From positions 1 through 64,000 of the forward strand of contig NZ_SDMQ01000013.1 in assembly GCF_004324755.1 (NCBI RefSeq): DNA of 64,000 bases. The letters run 5' to 3'. Origin of the DNA: Propioniciclava sinopodophylli (GTDB lineage: Bacteria; Actinomycetota; Actinomycetes; Propionibacteriales; Propionibacteriaceae). Position 1 is the stretch's first letter. Each line of letters begins with the position of its first letter. A program made the translations under genes and the position numbers. Shown piece after piece: positions 7,910-17,907 of this stretch. Below the pieces are notes generated by a model. The model searched no databases and was not told the origin of the DNA. It saw nothing but the letters and a program-made list of their open reading frames with translations.

Positions 7910-8769
7910 CCCTGATGATGGCGGTGCTGGCCGGCATGCTGCTGGTCGCCGGTGTGGCGATCCTGGTGGCGGTGGCCGCCGGGGTGCTCGTGTCCGACCC
8001 GACGCCGCGCGCGTCCACACCCCTGTGGACGAAAGCTGTGGACAACGTCCGCGGCGCGACCGGACGCGCCCGGCTCACCTTGGTGGCCGGCGTCCTGGCC
8101 GGCATCGTCGTCACCTTGTGGACCCGGTGGCCCATAATGCTGGTGGTCGTCCCGGTCGCGGTGTACGGCGTCCCGCACCTGCTCAGCGCCCCGAAGCAGA
8201 CGCAGATCGAGCTGCTGCAGGCGCTCGACCGCTGGGTGCGCGGCATGACTGCCACCATGGCCACCGGCAAGTCGATCACCGATGCGCTCCGCCTCTCGGC
8301 CCGGACGCCGCCGCCGCTGCTGGCCGACGATCTCGTGCTGCTCATCCGCCGCCTCGACGACCGCTGGCCCGCACCGCAGGCGTTGCTCGCGATGGCCGAC
8401 GAGTTGGCCTCCCCCGACGCGGACGCCGTGCTCGCCAGCCTCGTGCTCGCGGCCGGACGGGGTGGCAGCGGGGCCGCCGCCACGCTCGTCGCGCTGGCCG
8501 ACTCCATCCAGGAGCGGCTCAAGGTGCTGCGCGAGGTGGAGGCGGAGCGGTCGAAGCCGCGCGTCGTCGTCAAGCAGGTGACGATCATCACACTCGTCCT
8601 GCTCGGCGCCGCCATGCTGTTCGCCCGCGACTTCTTCGCCCCTTACGGGACGCCCATCGGCCAGGCCATCCTGGCCGGGCTGATCGTCGCCTACGTCGGG
8701 GCGCTCGTGATGTTGCGTCGCATGACGCTGCCGCGCCCGCGCGAGCGCATCCTGAGGAGCACGACATGA
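7906..8769 (+). CDS. tadB: TadB-type pilus assembly membrane protein
   Basis: This 287-residue membrane protein has two N-terminal helices (~5–28 and ~55–85), a cytoplasmic GspF/T2SF-like helical domain (~100–205, LLQALDRWVRGMTATMATGKS…LREVEAERSKPR) and two C-terminal helices. TadB and TadC form the inner-membrane platform that the CpaF ATPase drives. The ATG at 7906 overlaps the cpaF stop. The same frame is open upstream without homology, so the longer reading was discarded. Confidence 0.85.
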   Translation: MTLMMAVLAGMLLVAGVAILVAVAAGVLVSDPTPRASTPLWTKAVDNVRGATGRARLTLVAGVLAGIVVTLWTRWPIMLVVVPVAVYGVPHLLSAPKQTQIELLQALDRWVRGMTATMATGKSITDALRLSARTPPPLLADDLVLLIRRLDDRWPAPQALLAMADELASPDADAVLASLVLAAGRGGSGAAATLVALADSIQERLKVLREVEAERSKPRVVVKQVTIITLVLLGAAMLFARDFFAPYGTPIGQAILAGLIVAYVGALVMLRRMTLPRPRERILRSTT

Positions 8770-9653
8770 CGGCCTGGCTGCTCGTCGCGCCCGGCGCCCT
8801 CGTGGCCCTCGGGGTGTGCCTGGTCGTGGCCGGGTTCCGTCCGCGCCACGCACGGCTGGCGGACGCCCTCGGCGTCCTCGCCGACGACGTGCCCGCCCCG
8901 ACCGCCGCGCCCGAGTCGGAGGCCGCGGGCCTGGACCGCCTCGGCGCCTGGTGGGTGCGCAGCCGGTACGTCGTGGCGCAGGGGGAGCTGCAGCGGAACC
9001 TCCGCCTGCGCGGCCGAACGCTGGCCACCCACTACACCCACAAGCTGGTCGCCGCGCTCGCCGGGCTGGTGGCCCCCTTCCTGTTCGCGGTGCTCGCGTG
9101 GGTGGTGTTCGACGAGGTCTCCCCGCTGCCGCTGATGGCCGGGCCGGTGCTCGCCGCCGCGGGCTTCTTCGTGCCGGACTTCCTGCTCCGCGGGGCCAGC
9201 CCTGAGGCCACCGAGGACGCCACGGAGGCCCTCCTCACCTTCTTCGACCTGGTCACCCTCGAACGGCTCGCCAACCAGTCGGGCACTCAGGCGCTGCACT
9301 CGGCGGCCTCGCTGTCGGACGTCCCGGTGTTCGCGGCCATCCGCGGCGCACTGGACCGGGCGCGCCTGCAGCAGCGCGCGCCGTACGGCGACATCAAGGA
9401 ACTCGGCCGCGACCTCGACCTGCCGGCCCTGCGCGACCTGGCCGACGTGATGAAGCTCGACGAGTCGGGCGCCTCCCTCTCGACCGCCCTTCGGGCCCGC
9501 GTCCGCGAGCTGCGCGACGGCCACCTGAGCGCCATGAAGATGACCGCCAACGAGATGTCCGAGCGCATGACGACGTGGATGGTGATCCCGACCGTCGTCT
9601 TCGGGCTGTTCTTCCTCATTCCTCCGTTGCTCACGCTCGTGACCGGCGGCTGA
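8766..9653 (+). CDS. tadC: TadC-type pilus assembly membrane protein
   Basis: This 295-residue partner of TadB has an N-terminal helix (~3–22), a helix pair near 90–140, a cytoplasmic T2SF domain (~150–255, LLTFFDLVTLERLANQSG…KELGRDLDLPALRDLADV), and a C-terminal helix ending VVFGLFFLIPPLLTLV. The start overlaps the tadB stop by four bases. After its stop there is a 31-bp gap with a good ribosome-binding site for the pilin-like gene, the only internal gap in the Tad operon. Confidence 0.88.
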   Translation: MTAWLLVAPGALVALGVCLVVAGFRPRHARLADALGVLADDVPAPTAAPESEAAGLDRLGAWWVRSRYVVAQGELQRNLRLRGRTLATHYTHKLVAALAGLVAPFLFAVLAWVVFDEVSPLPLMAGPVLAAAGFFVPDFLLRGASPEATEDATEALLTFFDLVTLERLANQSGTQALHSAASLSDVPVFAAIRGALDRARLQQRAPYGDIKELGRDLDLPALRDLADVMKLDESGASLSTALRARVRELRDGHLSAMKMTANEMSERMTTWMVIPTVVFGLFFLIPPLLTLVTGG

Positions 9654-9684
9654 ACCACCCCCACCCACCCTGAAGGAGAACCCG

Positions 9685-9912
9685 ATGTCCACCCAGACCC
9701 TCGTGCACCGCGCCGTCGGCGCGACGCTCACCTGGCGCGACCGCGTCGCCACCCTGCTGCACGCCCGCGACGAGCGCGGCCTGTCCCAGTCGACCGAGCA
9801 GGCCCTCCTCGTCGCCGGTGCGGTCGCCGTCGGCACCGTGATCGCGGGCGCCGTGCTGCTGTACGTCCGCGGCCGCCTCGCCGAGGCCGGAATGTCGGTC
9901 GGCGGGCCGTGA
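9685..9912 (+). CDS. Small Flp pilin-like protein
   Basis: This 75-residue protein sits where the major pilin is expected in actinobacterial Tad loci. Residues ~31–62 (GLSQSTEQALLVAGAVAVGTVIAGAVLLYV) look like a pilin segment: a short polar leader, a Glu near the start of the hydrophobic stretch, then one long helix. A strong AAGGAGA precedes the ATG, which suggests high expression. No prepilin peptidase gene is in the window. Assignment as the structural pilin rests on position and size, not on a clear family match. Confidence 0.65.
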   Translation: MSTQTLVHRAVGATLTWRDRVATLLHARDERGLSQSTEQALLVAGAVAVGTVIAGAVLLYVRGRLAEAGMSVGGP

Positions 9913-10298
9913 CCCGGGCCGACGCCACTCCGGCGCGTGACGCGCGCGGGATGTCGGGCTCGGTCCAATGGGCACTGCTGGTGCCCGTCCTCCTGCTCGC
10001 CGTCCTGGGCTCGATCCAGGCCGGCCTGTGGATGTACGGCCGCACCGTCGCCTCCCACGCCGCCATCGCCGCCGCCGAGGAGGCCGCCCTGCTGGGCGCC
10101 ACCGAGGCGGACGCCCGCGCCCTTGGCCTCGAGATCGCCGGCGGGGGCGGCCTGGCCGACCTGGAGGTCCACCTCGCCGTCGACGCGAACCTCGCGCGGG
10201 CGACCGTCCGCGGCCGGATGCCCACGTTCCTCGACCTCGGGCAGACCCGGGTCAGCGAACAGGCCACCCGGCCCCGCGAGCAGGTGACCCGGCCATGA
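9909..10298 (+). CDS. TadE-like pseudopilin
   Basis: This 129-residue protein has a short N-terminal leader followed by a hydrophobic helix (residues ~16–40, GSVQWALLVPVLLLAVLGSIQAGL) and then AAIAAAEEAALLGA, the usual TadE/TadG layout in which a pilin-type helix precedes a soluble domain. The start is a GTG overlapping the upstream stop. It probably forms a minor subunit of the pilus or helps in pilin processing. An Ala/Glu-rich extracellular segment follows. Confidence 0.7.
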   Translation: MTRADATPARDARGMSGSVQWALLVPVLLLAVLGSIQAGLWMYGRTVASHAAIAAAEEAALLGATEADARALGLEIAGGGGLADLEVHLAVDANLARATVRGRMPTFLDLGQTRVSEQATRPREQVTRP

Positions 10299-10726
10299 GG
10301 GCCCGCGACCAGCACGGCATGTCGGCGTCGATCGAGATGGCGATCCTCGTCCCCGCGCTCGTGCTGATTCTCGCCGTGGTCGTCGGAGCAGGCCGGCTCG
10401 CCCTGGCGCGCATCGCCGTCCAACAGTGGGCCGACTCGGCCGCCCGCACCGCCACCCTGGCGCGGGACGCCGGCAGCGCCGCCACCCGCGCCCGCGCCGT
10501 CGTCGCATCGGACGCCGCGGGCTCGGCCACCCAGTGCCGCGGCAGCTGGCAGCTCGCGGTGGACACCCGTGCCTTCGCGCTGCCCGTCGGCCAGCCGGGG
10601 GCGGTGGAGGTGACCGTTCGCTGCGCCGTGCCGCTCGCCGACCTGCTGCTGCCCGGCGTGCCGGGCACCGTCCTCGTCGAGGCGCAGGCGTCCTCGACCC
10701 TTGACCGCTACCGAGGGAGAAGCTGA
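10295..10726 (+). CDS. TadE/TadG-like pseudopilin
   Basis: This 143-residue protein begins MRARDQHGMSASIEMAILVP, a leader followed by a pilin-type helix (~10–35) with Glu at the expected fifth position. The soluble domain ends with a conserved VRCAVPLADLLLPG segment and contains two cysteines (~residues 79 and 109) that could pair outside the cell. It overlaps its upstream neighbour by four bases and the next gene by one. It is a second minor pseudopilin. Confidence 0.7.
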   Translation: MRARDQHGMSASIEMAILVPALVLILAVVVGAGRLALARIAVQQWADSAARTATLARDAGSAATRARAVVASDAAGSATQCRGSWQLAVDTRAFALPVGQPGAVEVTVRCAVPLADLLLPGVPGTVLVEAQASSTLDRYRGRS

Positions 10727-13569
10727 TGCGCCGCATCCTTGCCCTGATCGCCCTGCTGCTGCTCGTCGTAGCGCCGCCCTTGGCCCTGCTCGCGTGGGGG
10801 TTCACCGACCTTGGCGCGATCCACCTGTGGAGCGCGACGGACGTGCGTGTCCTGCTCGCGGTGCTGACCCTCGTCGGCTGGTTGGCGTGGGCGGCCTGGA
10901 TGGTCGCGCTCGCCATCGAACTGGTGGGGGCCCTGCGCGGACGCCGGGTGCGGGTGGCCTTGCCGGGTCTCTCGGTGCCACGAGCGCTGGCGTCCGCTTT
11001 GGTGGCGGTGGTCCTGGCGTCCGGCGCCGGCGTCGCGCACGCGACCCCGCGCGTGGCGGACGACCCGGCCGCGGCCCTCGTGGTGGGAGAGGTGGCCGCC
11101 GCCTCGGCGCCGGCTCACGCGACCCCCGCGACCGTCGCGACCGCCGCGGCCCCCGCGGCCCCCGCGGCGCCGCCCGTCGCCGAGGTATCGGCCGGTCCCC
11201 AGCACACGGTGGCACCCGGTGAGGACCTGTGGAGCCTCGCGGAGAAGTACTACGGCGAGGGCGGGCAGTGGCGGCGCATCGTGGCCGCGAACCCCGCGCT
11301 CCAGGCCGACCCGATGGAGCGGCTCACGCCCGGGACGGTGCTGTCGGTGCCCGACCCGGTGACGCTCGTGACGGTGCAGCCGGGCGACACCCTCAGCGCC
11401 ATCGCCGCCCAGCACCTGGGGGACGCCGACCGCTGGCCCCAGGTGCACGCGCTCAACACCCAGCGGGTCACCGATCCCGACCTGATCCAGCCCGGGTGGG
11501 TGCTCAAGGTGCCCATGACCGTCCTGCCGGCGAACGCGCCCGGCGCCCCCGTCGGTGGCGACGAGCAGGCCGAGCCCGCGGCGTCCGACCCCGCAGGGGG
11601 GCCGGCAGAGACGGTGGAGTTGCCGGCGGACAGCGAGTCGGCCGCGCCCGTCACGGCGCCCGCGGACGCCCCCACCAGCGAGCTCCTCGCCCCGGTCACC
11701 GAGACAGCCCCTGCAGTCGGCCTCCTCGGCGGCATGACCGCCCTCTCGGCAGCCGCCGTCATCGGCGGGGTCGGGCTGCGCCGCCGCATCCAGGAGCACC
11801 AGCGCCCGCTCGGCCGGCGCTACGTCCAGCCGACCGGCGAACTGGCCCGGTACGAGGTGGCCCTCGCGCAGGTGGACGAGGCCGCCGACGGCACGGACCG
11901 GATGGCCCTGCTCGGCCGGGCGATGCGCCACCTCGCCCAGCACTGGTGGCGTGAACGGACGCCCGCCGCCCGGCTGGAGCACGTGCGCGTGGGTCCCGAC
12001 GACGTGGTGTTCACCTTCAGCGAGGGCCCCGCGGCGGCGCCCGACGCGTTCACGCGGGTGGGTGCCTCGCTCGCGATCACGTGGGCGGCCCTCGGCGAGC
12101 TCCCCGACGTCGCGCACGCGGTCGCCTACCCGGCGCTGGTCACGCTGGGGGAGTCCGAGCCCGGGCACCTCGTGATGGTCGACGTGATGGCCTCAGGCGT
12201 GCTCGGCGTGCGGGACGACGAGGAGGCGGGGGCCGGCGAGATCCTCTCCGCGATGCTCGTCGAGCTCGCCTGCGCCCCGTGGGCCGAGGAGCTCGACCTG
12301 CTCGTCATCACCCCTGACGCCCGGTTCGCGGACGCCGCCGGCGAGGGCCGCATCGTGCACGACACCGAGGCGGAGGACGGCGTCGCGACGGTCGAACGGC
12401 TCGTCCGCCACCGCGCGCCCTTCATCGAGGGGCGCGGCTGGGACTCCGGGCGCCTCGACCCCGATCTCGCGGAGGCCTGGTCGGCCCAGGTCATCCTCTT
12501 CGAGGTGCCGCCGACCCCGGACCAGCTGGCGCGGCTGGAGGCCGCCATCGCCCAGCACCCGTGCGGCGTCGCGGTGATCGCGCCGGTCCGGCCCGAGGTG
12601 GGGGCGTCGGTCGACTGGGCGCTGACCCGGATGCCGGACGGCGCACGCCGCCTGTCCGCGGGGCAGGCCGAGGTCGTGCCGCAGACGGTCCCCGCCCAGG
12701 CGCGGGAGGCCCTCGCCGACCTCTACCAACTCGCCAACGACACCGCCACCGGCCCTGCGCCGTGGTGGGAGGCTCCCCGGGAGGAAGACGTGAACATCAT
12801 CGCGCTGCGCCCCGCGCCGTTGCCGCTGCCCGAGCGGGCCGACGGGCCGCGCCTGAACCTGCTCGGCCCGGTCGAGCTCGTGGGGTGCGCGGGCGAGCAG
12901 CCCTCACGGGCCGTCCGCCAGTGCATCGAGTACTGCGCTTGGCTGCACCTGCACCCCGGGTCGACGCCCGCGCAGATGCTCGCCGCCCTGCTGGTGGCCG
13001 ACGGGACGCGCCGATCCAACATGAGCCGCCTGCGCACCTGGCTGGGTGCCCGCCCCGACGGCGCGCTGTACCTGCCGGACGCCTACTCGGGCCTGATCTG
13101 GCTCGACGAGTCCGTGTCCTCGGACTGGGAGGAGCTGACCCTGCTGGTCACCGGGGGCGTGAACAAGGCCCCGCTCGACAGGCTCGTCGCCGCGCTCGAG
13201 TTGGTGCGCGGCGCACCGTTGGCGGACGCCGCCCCCGGCCAATGGGGCTGGGCGGAGGAGTTCCGGTCGGACGCCGCGGCTCTCATCCGCGACGTCGGCG
13301 TCGTGGCCGCCCGCGCGGCACGCCAGCGGGGCGACCTGGAGACGGCCCGTTGGGCCGCCAACCGGGCCTTGGTGGCCGCGCCGGACGACGAGCTGCTGCT
13401 CGGGGAGCGCATCCGGGTCGAACACGCTGCCGGGCGCACCGATGAGGTGCAGCGGCTGGTCACGCGCGTGACGAGGACGGCCCGCGTCCTGGGGCTGGAC
13501 CTCCTGCCGGAGACCGTCGAGCTCTGCCAGGAGGTCGTCGAGGGACGCCTCCGCGCGAGGGCCCAGTAG
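10726..13569 (+). CDS. LysM–BTAD membrane protein closing the Tad operon
   Basis: This 947-residue protein has two or three N-terminal membrane helices (~5–28, ~42–66, ~85–105), a Pro/Ala linker, two LysM modules (~158–205, VAPGEDLWSLAEKYYG; ~213–260, VQPGDTLSAIAAQHLG), another helix (~330–350) and a cytoplasmic region. That region ends in a bacterial transcriptional activator-like domain (~705–940, with tetratricopeptide-type helices near 845–910). LysM modules bind peptidoglycan and BTAD modules are usually found in SARP regulators, so the protein may link the cell wall to the pilus machine or to gene control. It begins on the last base of the previous stop, so it is part of the Tad operon. 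No DNA-binding helix-turn-helix is obvious. Confidence 0.8.
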   Translation: MRRILALIALLLLVVAPPLALLAWGFTDLGAIHLWSATDVRVLLAVLTLVGWLAWAAWMVALAIELVGALRGRRVRVALPGLSVPRALASALVAVVLASGAGVAHATPRVADDPAAALVVGEVAAASAPAHATPATVATAAAPAAPAAPPVAEVSAGPQHTVAPGEDLWSLAEKYYGEGGQWRRIVAANPALQADPMERLTPGTVLSVPDPVTLVTVQPGDTLSAIAAQHLGDADRWPQVHALNTQRVTDPDLIQPGWVLKVPMTVLPANAPGAPVGGDEQAEPAASDPAGGPAETVELPADSESAAPVTAPADAPTSELLAPVTETAPAVGLLGGMTALSAAAVIGGVGLRRRIQEHQRPLGRRYVQPTGELARYEVALAQVDEAADGTDRMALLGRAMRHLAQHWWRERTPAARLEHVRVGPDDVVFTFSEGPAAAPDAFTRVGASLAITWAALGELPDVAHAVAYPALVTLGESEPGHLVMVDVMASGVLGVRDDEEAGAGEILSAMLVELACAPWAEELDLLVITPDARFADAAGEGRIVHDTEAEDGVATVERLVRHRAPFIEGRGWDSGRLDPDLAEAWSAQVILFEVPPTPDQLARLEAAIAQHPCGVAVIAPVRPEVGASVDWALTRMPDGARRLSAGQAEVVPQTVPAQAREALADLYQLANDTATGPAPWWEAPREEDVNIIALRPAPLPLPERADGPRLNLLGPVELVGCAGEQPSRAVRQCIEYCAWLHLHPGSTPAQMLAALLVADGTRRSNMSRLRTWLGARPDGALYLPDAYSGLIWLDESVSSDWEELTLLVTGGVNKAPLDRLVAALELVRGAPLADAAPGQWGWAEEFRSDAAALIRDVGVVAARAARQRGDLETARWAANRALVAAPDDELLLGERIRVEHAAGRTDEVQRLVTRVTRTARVLGLDLLPETVELCQEVVEGRLRARAQ

Positions 13570-13572
13570 GGG

Positions 13573-13740
13573 TCACATCGGCAGCGGACGGAACACGCTG
13601 AAGAGCACCGCACCGACGGTGGTGAAGATCAGCGCCAGCACCACGATGACGGCCAGCGCGCGCATGGCTGGGCTGTGGGACGGCGTCGACTCGGGATCGA
13701 ACTCGTCCCCGGAGCGGGGCTCCAGTTCGGGGGGCAGCAC
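13573..13740 (-). CDS. Tiny single-pass membrane protein (55 aa)
   Basis: A GTG-initiated 55-codon frame has an acidic, Pro-rich N-terminus (PPELEPRSGDEFDPEST) and one C-terminal membrane helix (residues ~26–49, AMRALAVIVVLALIFTTVGA). It starts one base after the stop of another tiny membrane-protein gene on the same strand, so the two are probably co-translated. Coding is supported by that coupling and by clean codon-position GC bias. The function is unknown; it resembles small actinobacterial membrane proteins encoded beside metabolic genes. Confidence 0.5.
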   Translation of the reverse strand: MLPPELEPRSGDEFDPESTPSHSPAMRALAVIVVLALIFTTVGAVLFSVFRPLPM

Positions 13741-13741
13741 G

Positions 13742-13876
13742 TCAGGCGCCCACGAACAGGAACGCGGCGGCCATCAGCACGGTGCCGCCCACCATCGCCA
13801 GCACGCCGAGGGAGAGCGCGATGATCGCCACGACCTTGAACCAGTCTCGGCGGGGCTCGGGCTGCTGCTCATCCAC
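13742..13876 (-). CDS. Tiny single-pass membrane protein (44 aa)
   Basis: This 44-codon frame starts at GTG and has a charged N-terminus (DEQQPEPRRDW) followed by one hydrophobic helix (~14–42, VVAIIALSLGVLAMVGGTVLM). It lies between the GDPD gene (upstream on the same strand) and a second tiny membrane-protein gene one base downstream. A longer frame through this site is open upstream but antisense to nothing recognisable and overlaps the GDPD gene, so the short form is preferred. The function is unknown. Confidence 0.5.
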   Translation of the reverse strand: MDEQQPEPRRDWFKVVAIIALSLGVLAMVGGTVLMAAAFLFVGA

Positions 13877-13923
13877 GTCACCAGCGTACTGACGGGGCCA
13901 TCGGGGGCGGCCCGCGGCGTCCG

Positions 13924-14814
13924 TCAGTCGTGGATGCGGCGCGACCGCAGGTGGTACAGCAGCCAGGGCAGTTCGGTCTGGACGGCGTCCACGCCGAGGT
14001 CCATGATGCGCGACCAAGCGGCCGAGGGGCTCTCGGCGACGGCCTTCTCGTCGTCGTAGCCGGCGAACAGCGGGATGCCCGTGGTCAGGGTCTCGGAGTT
14101 CACCCAGGTGAGGAGGTGGTCGCGGCGGAGTTGGTCCATGACCTCGTGGTCGAACCAGGGGTAGTCCTCGTCGTGGGCGATGAGCTCGACGCCGACCACG
14201 TTCACCTCGGGGTCGTGGATGGGCAGCCCCCGCACTTCGTCGAGGGTGGCGCAGATGGCGAGCACGGGATACTTCGTGCGGTGCTGGCGCAGGCGGTCGA
14301 TCGCCGCGTACTCCCACGCGGGCACCTTCAGCAGCAGCTGGCCGGCCATGCCCAGCCCGTCCAGCACGCGCAGCAGGGTCGGCCACCGCCACCACGACCG
14401 GTCGAGGGCGAACACGAAGGGGCGCCCCTTGAACTCGGCCAGCAGCGTGGTCAGGCGCTCCACCCCGCGGCGGTGCCCCGGGCGGCTCTGCCAGTGGTAG
14501 GTGAGGTCGCCGATCTCGGCGGCCGTCAAGGTCTGGATGTTGCGGTCGACGCCCAGGAACTCGTTCTCGAAGCCGTCGTGGAACGCGTAGAAGATGTTGT
14601 CGACGCTGGAGGAAACATCGATCTTCACCACGTCGGCGCCCGAGAGGAGCGCGGCCCGCACCGCGAGGCACGTGTTGGTGGGGATCGTGCCCACGCGCAC
14701 GCCGCCGTGCGACACCACCAAGGGCCGGTGGGCTTCCGTCAACTCGTTCAGCAGGGCGTTCGTGTCGGCGTGGATCGAGGCTCCGTACAAGGTGTTTCCC
14801 GTCGTCAGCGGCAT
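13924..14814 (-). CDS. Glycerophosphodiester phosphodiesterase family protein
   Basis: This 296-residue protein has the GDPD TIM-barrel signature near the N-terminus: [13 protein letters not shown], then [12 protein letters not shown], then FHDG. These correspond to the R-G-N-T, ExD and HD motifs of the family. The motif reads KID where most active enzymes have ExD, so one metal ligand is altered and activity on glycerophosphodiesters is uncertain. The ATG at 14814 gives the normal family start; the frame is open for 25 codons further upstream without support. It is transcribed away from the fumarase gene, sharing a 146-bp intergenic region. Confidence 0.75.
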   Translation of the reverse strand: MPLTTGNTLYGASIHADTNALLNELTEAHRPLVVSHGGVRVGTIPTNTCLAVRAALLSGADVVKIDVSSSVDNIFYAFHDGFENEFLGVDRNIQTLTAAEIGDLTYHWQSRPGHRRGVERLTTLLAEFKGRPFVFALDRSWWRWPTLLRVLDGLGMAGQLLLKVPAWEYAAIDRLRQHRTKYPVLAICATLDEVRGLPIHDPEVNVVGVELIAHDEDYPWFDHEVMDQLRRDHLLTWVNSETLTTGIPLFAGYDDEKAVAESPSAAWSRIMDLGVDAVQTELPWLLYHLRSRRIHD

Positions 14815-14960
14815 TCGTCGATGCAATGCCGGACCATCTCCCACTCTACCCGGAGCCCACGACGGCCGCACCGGACCGTCGCCTTTCACCGGGGCAATCC
14901 AGCACGCTGACGAGGGGACGCCTGTGGGACAATGGCCCTGCCTGCGACGAAGGAGTGGAT

Positions 14961-16655
<1,695 letters not shown>

Positions 16656-16665
16656 TCTGGACGCC

Positions 16666-17259
16666 GTGACGTCGGGGGTGCGCCCCTACCGCGAGGTACG
16701 AGCGCACCACGACGACGCTGCCGTCACGGTCTACCAGGCCTACGCGCCGGCCCTTGCGGACGCCGCCGTTGCGGCCGGGACGTTCGTCGCACCGTTCAAG
16801 CGCGAACGGATGACGTGGATCAAGCCCTCCTTCCTGTGGATGATGTACCGCGCCGGCTGGGGCACCAAGCCGGGGCAGGAACGCATCCTCGCGGTGAGGA
16901 TCACCCGCGCGGGCTTCGACCGGGCCTTGGCGTCGGCGTCCCTGAGTCACTACGAGGCCGACGTTCACGGCACCCACGAGGCCTGGTTGCGCGCCAAACA
17001 GGCCAGCCCGGTGCGCGTGCAGTGGGACCCCGAGCGGGACGCCTACCTGCAGCCGCTGCCGTGGCGTGCGATCCAGGTCGGCCTCGGACCGGCCGTGGTG
17101 GGGGAGTACGTCGATGACTGGATCGTCGGCATCGACGACGTGACCGACCTCGCCCGCCGGGTGCACCAAGGTGACCTCGCGGGGGTGCCCGAGGAGCGTC
17201 CCTACCCCGTGGCACCAGATGTCGCTACGCGCCTGGGCATGGCCGCTACGGGCGTCTGA
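16666..17259 (+). CDS. DUF4291 domain-containing protein
   Basis: This 197-residue protein matches DUF4291 over its full length: VRPYREVRAHHDDAAVTVYQAY, then FKRERMTWIKPSFLWMMYR, then VQWDPERD, then RAIQVGLGP and YVDDWIV. The function of the family is unknown; conserved Arg, Trp and Asp residues suggest an enzyme. The GTG at 16666 is chosen, ten bases after the fumarase stop; a second GTG at 16678 is also possible. It is probably read through from fumA. A 117-bp convergent gap with nothing recognisable follows. Confidence 0.85.
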   Translation: MTSGVRPYREVRAHHDDAAVTVYQAYAPALADAAVAAGTFVAPFKRERMTWIKPSFLWMMYRAGWGTKPGQERILAVRITRAGFDRALASASLSHYEADVHGTHEAWLRAKQASPVRVQWDPERDAYLQPLPWRAIQVGLGPAVVGEYVDDWIVGIDDVTDLARRVHQGDLAGVPEERPYPVAPDVATRLGMAATGV

Positions 17260-17376
17260 TCGCGAACTGCCGGGAGAAGGTGGGCCGTCCAAGGGACGCA
17301 GTATCGTCTGGAAGTCAGGATCGGTCGCCGGCTGGCCAATGACAAGCCATGGGTACGCCGGCTTGCGGTGCCATCG

Positions 17377-17907
17377 TCAGAACCTGACGGGTGGGCTGTC
17401 ATCCTCGGTGATCTCGCGGGCACCCGACGCCGTGAGTAGCCAGTGCAGCGCGCCGAGCGCCGTGGGCCACCCTTCCACCACGACTGACACCGCAGCCGTC
17501 GAGGGACCGGTGACTTGACCGTCCCACCACCACCACGTGCGCTCCCCGGGCTCCATCCACGAGAGCCAGTTCTGCAGGGTCCAGCCGCGCTCCCGCTCGG
17601 CGGCGGCCTTGGCCGGGTGGTCCAAGGTGCGCCACCAAGCCAGCCACGCCTGTTGTTCCTCCGGCGTCGGCTCGGGGGTGCATGCCTCCACAAACCAGTG
17701 GGGCACGCTACCGGGGGCATCTTCGTCGAACGTGGCCCGGTCGAGGGTGATCACCGAGTCCAGAACGTCTCGCGCACGCTCCAACACTCCCTCAGGGTCG
17801 TGGGCCTGGAGCGTCAGCCTGATGAGGCCCAGGCCATCGGGTCGTTGGTCCGGTGTCGGTCCGTGATGGAGGCGGGCCCTCTCGTCATGCATGCGATCCA
17901 TTGTCAC
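17377..17907 (-). CDS. Candidate immunity protein for the first RHS toxin
   Basis: This is a 176-residue soluble acidic protein rich in Trp (WLAWWRTL, TLQNWLSWMEPGERTWWWWDGQV). Its ATG overlaps the stop of the RHS toxin gene by four bases, so it is translated directly after the toxin. In polymorphic toxin systems the gene immediately after the toxin normally encodes its immunity protein, and small acidic aromatic-rich proteins are typical. No family was recognised. The assignment is by position. Confidence 0.6.
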   Translation of the reverse strand: MTMDRMHDERARLHHGPTPDQRPDGLGLIRLTLQAHDPEGVLERARDVLDSVITLDRATFDEDAPGSVPHWFVEACTPEPTPEEQQAWLAWWRTLDHPAKAAAERERGWTLQNWLSWMEPGERTWWWWDGQVTGPSTAAVSVVVEGWPTALGALHWLLTASGAREITEDDSPPVRF

